Positions 60,414 to 64,000 of a stretch of 64,000 nt of DNA are shown piece after piece. The notes beneath the pieces were generated by a model that saw nothing but the letters and a program-made list of their open reading frames with translations, made no database searches and was not told where the DNA came from. Origin of the DNA: Paenirhodobacter hankyongi. Lineage in GTDB: Bacteria; Pseudomonadota; Alphaproteobacteria; Rhodobacterales; Rhodobacteraceae. The stretch's first letter is position 1. Each line of letters begins with the position of its first letter. The translations under genes and the position numbers were made by a program. The DNA lies in NCBI RefSeq assembly GCF_003664585.1, contig NZ_RCHI01000018.1, forward strand, positions 1-64,000. The letters are read 5' to 3'.

Positions 60414-61325
60414 ATGACGAAATTGACCCTTGGCCCGATCGCCTATCACTGGTCCGCCGAGGCGCGGCGCGCGTTCTACGCGCGCATTGCCGACGAGGCG
60501 CCGATCGACGAGGTCTATCTGGGGGAGGTGATCTGCTCCAAGCGCGCACCGTTTCACGAAGCCGATCTGCCCGCGATCATCGAACGGCTGCAACGGGGCG
60601 GCAAGACGGTGATCCTGTCGTCGCTGGCCGAGGTGATGCTGAAGCGCGAACGCAAGGCCACGGCCGACCTCGCCGCGATGGACGCCCCCGAGATCGAGAT
60701 CAACAACGCGGCGGGTCTGTTTGCCCGGGGCCAGCGCCCGCATCGCATCGGTCCGTTCATGAATGCCTACAACGAGGCGACGATCGCCTGGATGGCGGCG
60801 CAGGGGGCCACGCATGTCTGTCTGCCCGCGGAGCTGCCCGCACCCTCGATCGCCGTTGCCGCGAAGGCCGCGCGTGCGCTTGGCCTTGGGGTCGAGGTGC
60901 AGGTCTTCGGCAGGGCTTCGCTCGCGGTCTCGGCACGGTGCTATCACGCGCGTGCCCATGGCCGGACCAAGGACAATTGCCAGTTCGTTTGCGAGGACGA
61001 TCCCGACGGCATGCCGCTGCGCACCACCGATGACCGCCCGATTCTGCGCGTCAACGGCATTCAGACCCAGTCGGAAAGCTACATCGACCTGCTGCCCGAA
61101 GCCGCTCAGATGATTGCACAGGGGGTCACCCATCTGCGGCTGATGCCTCAGGCGGTGGACATGGTTGCAGTGGCGGCGCTGTTTCGGGATGTTCTGGACG
61201 GCACCCGCGCGCCGGGAGCCGCGGAAACCATGCTGCGCGAGCTGTGCGACGGAGTTTCGTTTTCCAACGGCTTCTTCTATGGCCAGGCAGGGTATCGGCG
61301 CATTGCCGCCGCGGCCCCGGCTTGA
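60414..61325 (+). CDS. ubiV: UbiV, oxygen-independent ubiquinone hydroxylase subunit
   Basis: 303 residues. Same U32 family, with cysteines in SARCYHARAHGRTKDNCQFV for its [4Fe-4S] cluster. The ATG at 60414 is chosen over 60399, which overlaps ubiU. It forms the complex with UbiU. Confidence 0.93.
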   Translation: MTKLTLGPIAYHWSAEARRAFYARIADEAPIDEVYLGEVICSKRAPFHEADLPAIIERLQRGGKTVILSSLAEVMLKRERKATADLAAMDAPEIEINNAAGLFARGQRPHRIGPFMNAYNEATIAWMAAQGATHVCLPAELPAPSIAVAAKAARALGLGVEVQVFGRASLAVSARCYHARAHGRTKDNCQFVCEDDPDGMPLRTTDDRPILRVNGIQTQSESYIDLLPEAAQMIAQGVTHLRLMPQAVDMVAVAALFRDVLDGTRAPGAAETMLRELCDGVSFSNGFFYGQAGYRRIAAAAPA

Positions 61326-61423
61326 TCACCGCAAGACCCGTCATCAGACACCTCAGCCCGCATCCCGGGGCTGCGGCCTGCAGGGGGGCAGTGGCACCCT
61401 TGCCTGGCTAAGGGGCGCAGCCC

Positions 61424-61945
61424 TCAGGCGGCCGTCGTGCGCGCCTCGAGATGCGTCCTCAGCCAGGCTTCCAGCGCCGGAAACTCGGGTGGCAAGGCGT
61501 AAGCGAACTCACCCGCAAACTCCAGGAAAGCCTCTTTGTTCAGCGCATTGAGGCCGACCAGGATCGGGATGTCCGCAGCAAGTGCGGTCGCGATAATCGG
61601 ACGGAAACCGCGCCCTTCGGCTTCGTGCTTGCCGAACTTGTTCACGATCAGGCAATCGGCCCCCTTGGCGAGCTCGGCTTCCACAAGGCCCACCGCTGTT
61701 TCAAGCGCCGCCGGGTCGAGGCGGCATCCCCGGGAGGCCGCGCCCAGAGACTGCGAGATGCGGATCGTCACGCCCTCGGGCAGCACCTTGACGTCCATGT
61801 CGCAGGGACCGGCGCTTTCGCGCTCGGCATTGATTTGAACCGTCCCGACCGGGCGGTAGCCCTGTTGGATCAGGGAAGACGCCAGACGATGCAGCATCAG
61901 ATTCGTATCGCCGCGCCCAGGTGCCATCGTATATCCGATCTTCAT
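61424..61945 (-). CDS. DUF2478 family protein
   Basis: 173 residues. It starts IGYTMAPGRGDTNLMLHRLA with a P-loop-like turn, later DCLIVNKFGKHEAEGRGFRP, the DUF2478 pattern. It is often encoded with molybdenum genes; the role is unknown. It is 7 bases from moeA on the same strand. Confidence 0.85.
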   Translation of the reverse strand: MKIGYTMAPGRGDTNLMLHRLASSLIQQGYRPVGTVQINAERESAGPCDMDVKVLPEGVTIRISQSLGAASRGCRLDPAALETAVGLVEAELAKGADCLIVNKFGKHEAEGRGFRPIIATALAADIPILVGLNALNKEAFLEFAGEFAYALPPEFPALEAWLRTHLEARTTAA

Positions 61946-61952
61946 TGCGTCC

Positions 61953-63233
61953 TCATGCTCGGTTGAAAGGCTGGAATTCCAGCAATGCGCCTTCGGGCAG
62001 CCGGTCTGTTTCAGCCGGAATGAATATCAAACCATCCGTGCCGGGCAGGTCCGCGACATGCGCGGAATTGACGGTGTTTCCGAAGTCCACGATCTCACGC
62101 CCTTCCGAATCGAACCCCATGAGGCGTGCAGGTCGCACTTCACATCGCCCGGGTTTGCGGAAGACGGGCTTGCCTGCGACGACATGACGACGCCTCTGCT
62201 CCGCGATCTGCCGCCCGGAAAGGATATCCAGCAGGGGCAATCCGAAGATATGCCAGATCACCAATGCCGACAGTGGATTGCCCGGAAGGCCAAGCCAACT
62301 TGCCGTCCCGATCTGCCCGAAACTGACGGGTTTGCCCGGCTTGATGGCGACACCGCTGAAGTGAACCGTGGCTTCCAGCTCGCCGAGCACCGGCTTGACG
62401 TGATCTTCCTCGCCCACCGAGATCCCGCCCGTCGTGACGATCAGATCCGCGGCCTTGGCCATGTCGGCAAGGGCCCGGCGCAGGTGGGTGCGGTCGTCCG
62501 CGCCCTGTATGACATCTATGAGATGGATGTCCGGCCGTGACAGCTCGGACGAAAGCATCGGCGAGTTGATGTCCCAAATCTCGGCCGCGCCCCGGTCTGC
62601 CCCGGCCGGCCGGACTTCGTTGCCCGTGACGAGAAGGGCGACCCGCACGGGGCGGATCAGATGCACGCGGGCGGCACCCGCAGCGGCACATGCCGCGATT
62701 TCACGAGGACCAAGCCTTGATCCCGCCCCCAGAACGGTCTGGCCGGGACGCATGTCACCGCCGGCACGGCGAATGTTCAGGCCGGGTTGGGGACGTCGGT
62801 CGAGGATCACCAGATTGCCGTCGCGCGCGACGTGCTCCTGCGGCACCACGGCATCCGCTCCGAGCGGCACTGGCGCGCCGGTGAAGATCTGTGCGGCGGT
62901 CCCACCGGCCACTCGCCCGGTCGACTCCGCACCGGCTGGAATACGCTGTGTGACAGGCAATCTCCAAGGACCCTCACCCCATAGGGCGGCACTGTCGAGC
63001 GCATAACCGTCCATTGCGGAACTGTCGAACGGCGGGGTCATCGTGGCCGCCAATACGGGGTCTGCAAGGACCCGCCCGGTCGCCAAGGATAGCGCTTCTG
63101 TCTCCGTGCCGGTGATGGGGCGCGCATGCTCTCCAAGCCGCCGCAAGGCTTCGTCCATCGAAATCAGCGGCGACGCGCCGTTGGAGGTTTCGCATCCACA
63201 ACGCCCATTCTCGAATGCCTGGATCGCCTTCAT
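61953..63233 (-). CDS. moeA: MoeA-like molybdopterin molybdotransferase
   Basis: 426 residues. Domains in MoeA order: PPFDSSAMDGYAL, IFTGAPVPLGADAVV, VALLVTGNEV, TTGGISVGEEDHV and WLGLPGNPLSALV. Inserts Mo into molybdopterin, needed for nitrate reductase and others. An odd N-terminus (GRCGCETSNG) precedes the usual start. The ATG at 63233 overlaps the carbonic anhydrase stop (ATGA). Confidence 0.9.
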   Translation of the reverse strand: MKAIQAFENGRCGCETSNGASPLISMDEALRRLGEHARPITGTETEALSLATGRVLADPVLAATMTPPFDSSAMDGYALDSAALWGEGPWRLPVTQRIPAGAESTGRVAGGTAAQIFTGAPVPLGADAVVPQEHVARDGNLVILDRRPQPGLNIRRAGGDMRPGQTVLGAGSRLGPREIAACAAAGAARVHLIRPVRVALLVTGNEVRPAGADRGAAEIWDINSPMLSSELSRPDIHLIDVIQGADDRTHLRRALADMAKAADLIVTTGGISVGEEDHVKPVLGELEATVHFSGVAIKPGKPVSFGQIGTASWLGLPGNPLSALVIWHIFGLPLLDILSGRQIAEQRRRHVVAGKPVFRKPGRCEVRPARLMGFDSEGREIVDFGNTVNSAHVADLPGTDGLIFIPAETDRLPEGALLEFQPFNRA

Positions 63234-63847
63234 GGCTTTGTCCTTTCGACGAAGTGGCCCGGTCCTGTGGAACAGTCGAGGTCCCGCAACCTGCCATCCT
63301 TCAAGCCGTAGATCAGCCCGTGCACGCGCACATCCGCGCCGCGGGACCATGCATTTTGCAAAATCGGGGTCTCGGACACCCGTTTTACGCCTTCGACGAC
63401 GTTCAGCTCGGCCAACTTGTCGCAGCGCGTTTCATCGCTGCTGCAGGCCGCGAGGTCGACGGCGAAAGCGCGTGCAAGGCGCCGGATCGGCTCGAGCCAG
63501 TGATCGGACAATCCGTGCGGCAGGTCTTCGGTTGCGGCCTTGATCCCGCCGCAACCGTAGTGTCCGCAGACGATAATTTCTTGCACCTTCAACGTCTCGA
63601 CGGCGAATTCCAGAGCCGACAGGAGGTTGAGATCCGCAGAATGCACCACATTCGCGATGTTGCGGTGCACGAAGACCTCCCCGGGATCGAGGCCCGCAAC
63701 GACATTGGCCGGGACGCGGCTGTCCGAGCAACCAATCCAGAAGAATTCCGGGGCCTGCAACGCGGCAAGGCGCGCAAAATAGCCGGGATCGGCCTCATTG
63801 CGCGCCGCCGCCCATGCGATGTTTCGTGCAAGCAACGTTTCCAGCAT
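63230..63847 (-). CDS. Beta-class carbonic anhydrase
   Basis: 205 residues. Zinc ligands lie in WIGCSDSRVPANVV (C, D) and in CGHYGCGG (H, C). It interconverts CO2 and bicarbonate. In the same operon as moeA and DUF2478. Confidence 0.95.
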   Translation of the reverse strand: MLETLLARNIAWAAARNEADPGYFARLAALQAPEFFWIGCSDSRVPANVVAGLDPGEVFVHRNIANVVHSADLNLLSALEFAVETLKVQEIIVCGHYGCGGIKAATEDLPHGLSDHWLEPIRRLARAFAVDLAACSSDETRCDKLAELNVVEGVKRVSETPILQNAWSRGADVRVHGLIYGLKDGRLRDLDCSTGPGHFVERTKP

Positions 63848-63851
63848 GGGA

Positions 63852-64000
63852 TTACACTTGCATATCCTCGATCCGCCGCCGGATCATGGCGTTCCTCAGC
63901 CGGACAATGTCATCATCGGTCAGCCTGGCTTGCGCGATCGGCAAGACGATCGCGTTCTCCACGATAAGATGGCGGCGCAGGCGATCGGCGAAGTCGCGCA
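63852..64000 (-). CDS. Hemerythrin-like protein, C-terminal end only
   Basis: The gene runs in from beyond the right window end; 48 codons and the TAA are visible. The sequence RRHLIVENAIVLPIAQARLT matches the last helices of a hemerythrin domain. It would be the first known gene of the moeA operon, 5 bases before the carbonic anhydrase start. Confidence 0.7.
   Translation of the reverse strand, partial: RDFADRLRRHLIVENAIVLPIAQARLTDDDIVRLRNAMIRRRIEDMQV

Overview
The window looks like an integrative and conjugative element (ICE) of an alphaproteobacterium, probably a Rhodobacterales denitrifier, followed by a short stretch of host chromosome. The evidence is the high GC content, the protein families present (ArdC, DUF2958, ParB, DUF2493, RPA-type RepA, DUF2840, DUF736, DUF3363 relaxase, TraG, CopG, the complete TrbB-to-TrbI set, DUF2274, LysR), and a flank carrying oxygen-independent ubiquinone synthesis and nitrosative-stress genes. 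No integrase is present, so one ICE end lies to the left of the window.

Layout. 0.4-16.9 kb is the early/anti-restriction block: ArdC, DUF2958, a ParB-like protein, several small unknown proteins, a large methylase-helicase resembling phage P1 DarB, a Toprim protein, a DUF2493 protein, a membrane protein and SSB. A Fic protein sits on the opposite strand inside it. Many of these genes have long structured leaders. Four leaders share one covarying double-stem RNA design, and three others share a hairpin whose loop contains ATGG. 17.0-20.3 kb is a lower-GC insert with a UvrD-type helicase. 20.4-23.4 kb holds regulators (XRE, a frameshifted DUF2285 gene, an AlpA-like HTH protein) and the RepA initiator. 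The 3' part of repA carries what looks like a replication origin: DnaA-like boxes, three iterons and three AT-rich 12-mers. 23.4-30.8 kb holds the transfer genes up to TraG and CopG. 46.1-55.7 kb holds the mating-pair trb operon and is followed by LysR.

Between copG and trbB lies about 15 kb of cargo: a tightly packed five-gene operon encoding a DUF1998 DEAD/DEAH helicase, an SNF2 helicase, an Eco57I-like N6-adenine methylase, a zinc-hook SMC-like ATPase and an HNH nuclease. Adjacent genes overlap or are separated by at most 4 bases, so this is very likely one machine. It resembles DISARM and other helicase-methylase-ATPase phage-defence loci in parts, but the exact set is not one I can name. 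It is the strongest candidate for an undescribed system here.

From about 57.7 kb the DNA is chromosomal: an NsrR-like repressor divergent from a hemerythrin protein, then ubiT-ubiU-ubiV, then on the other strand a hemerythrin gene (cut by the window end), a beta-carbonic anhydrase, MoeA and a DUF2478 protein. These fit anaerobic, NO-exposed growth. The 1.1 kb between LysR and nsrR has no convincing gene and probably contains the ICE/chromosome junction.
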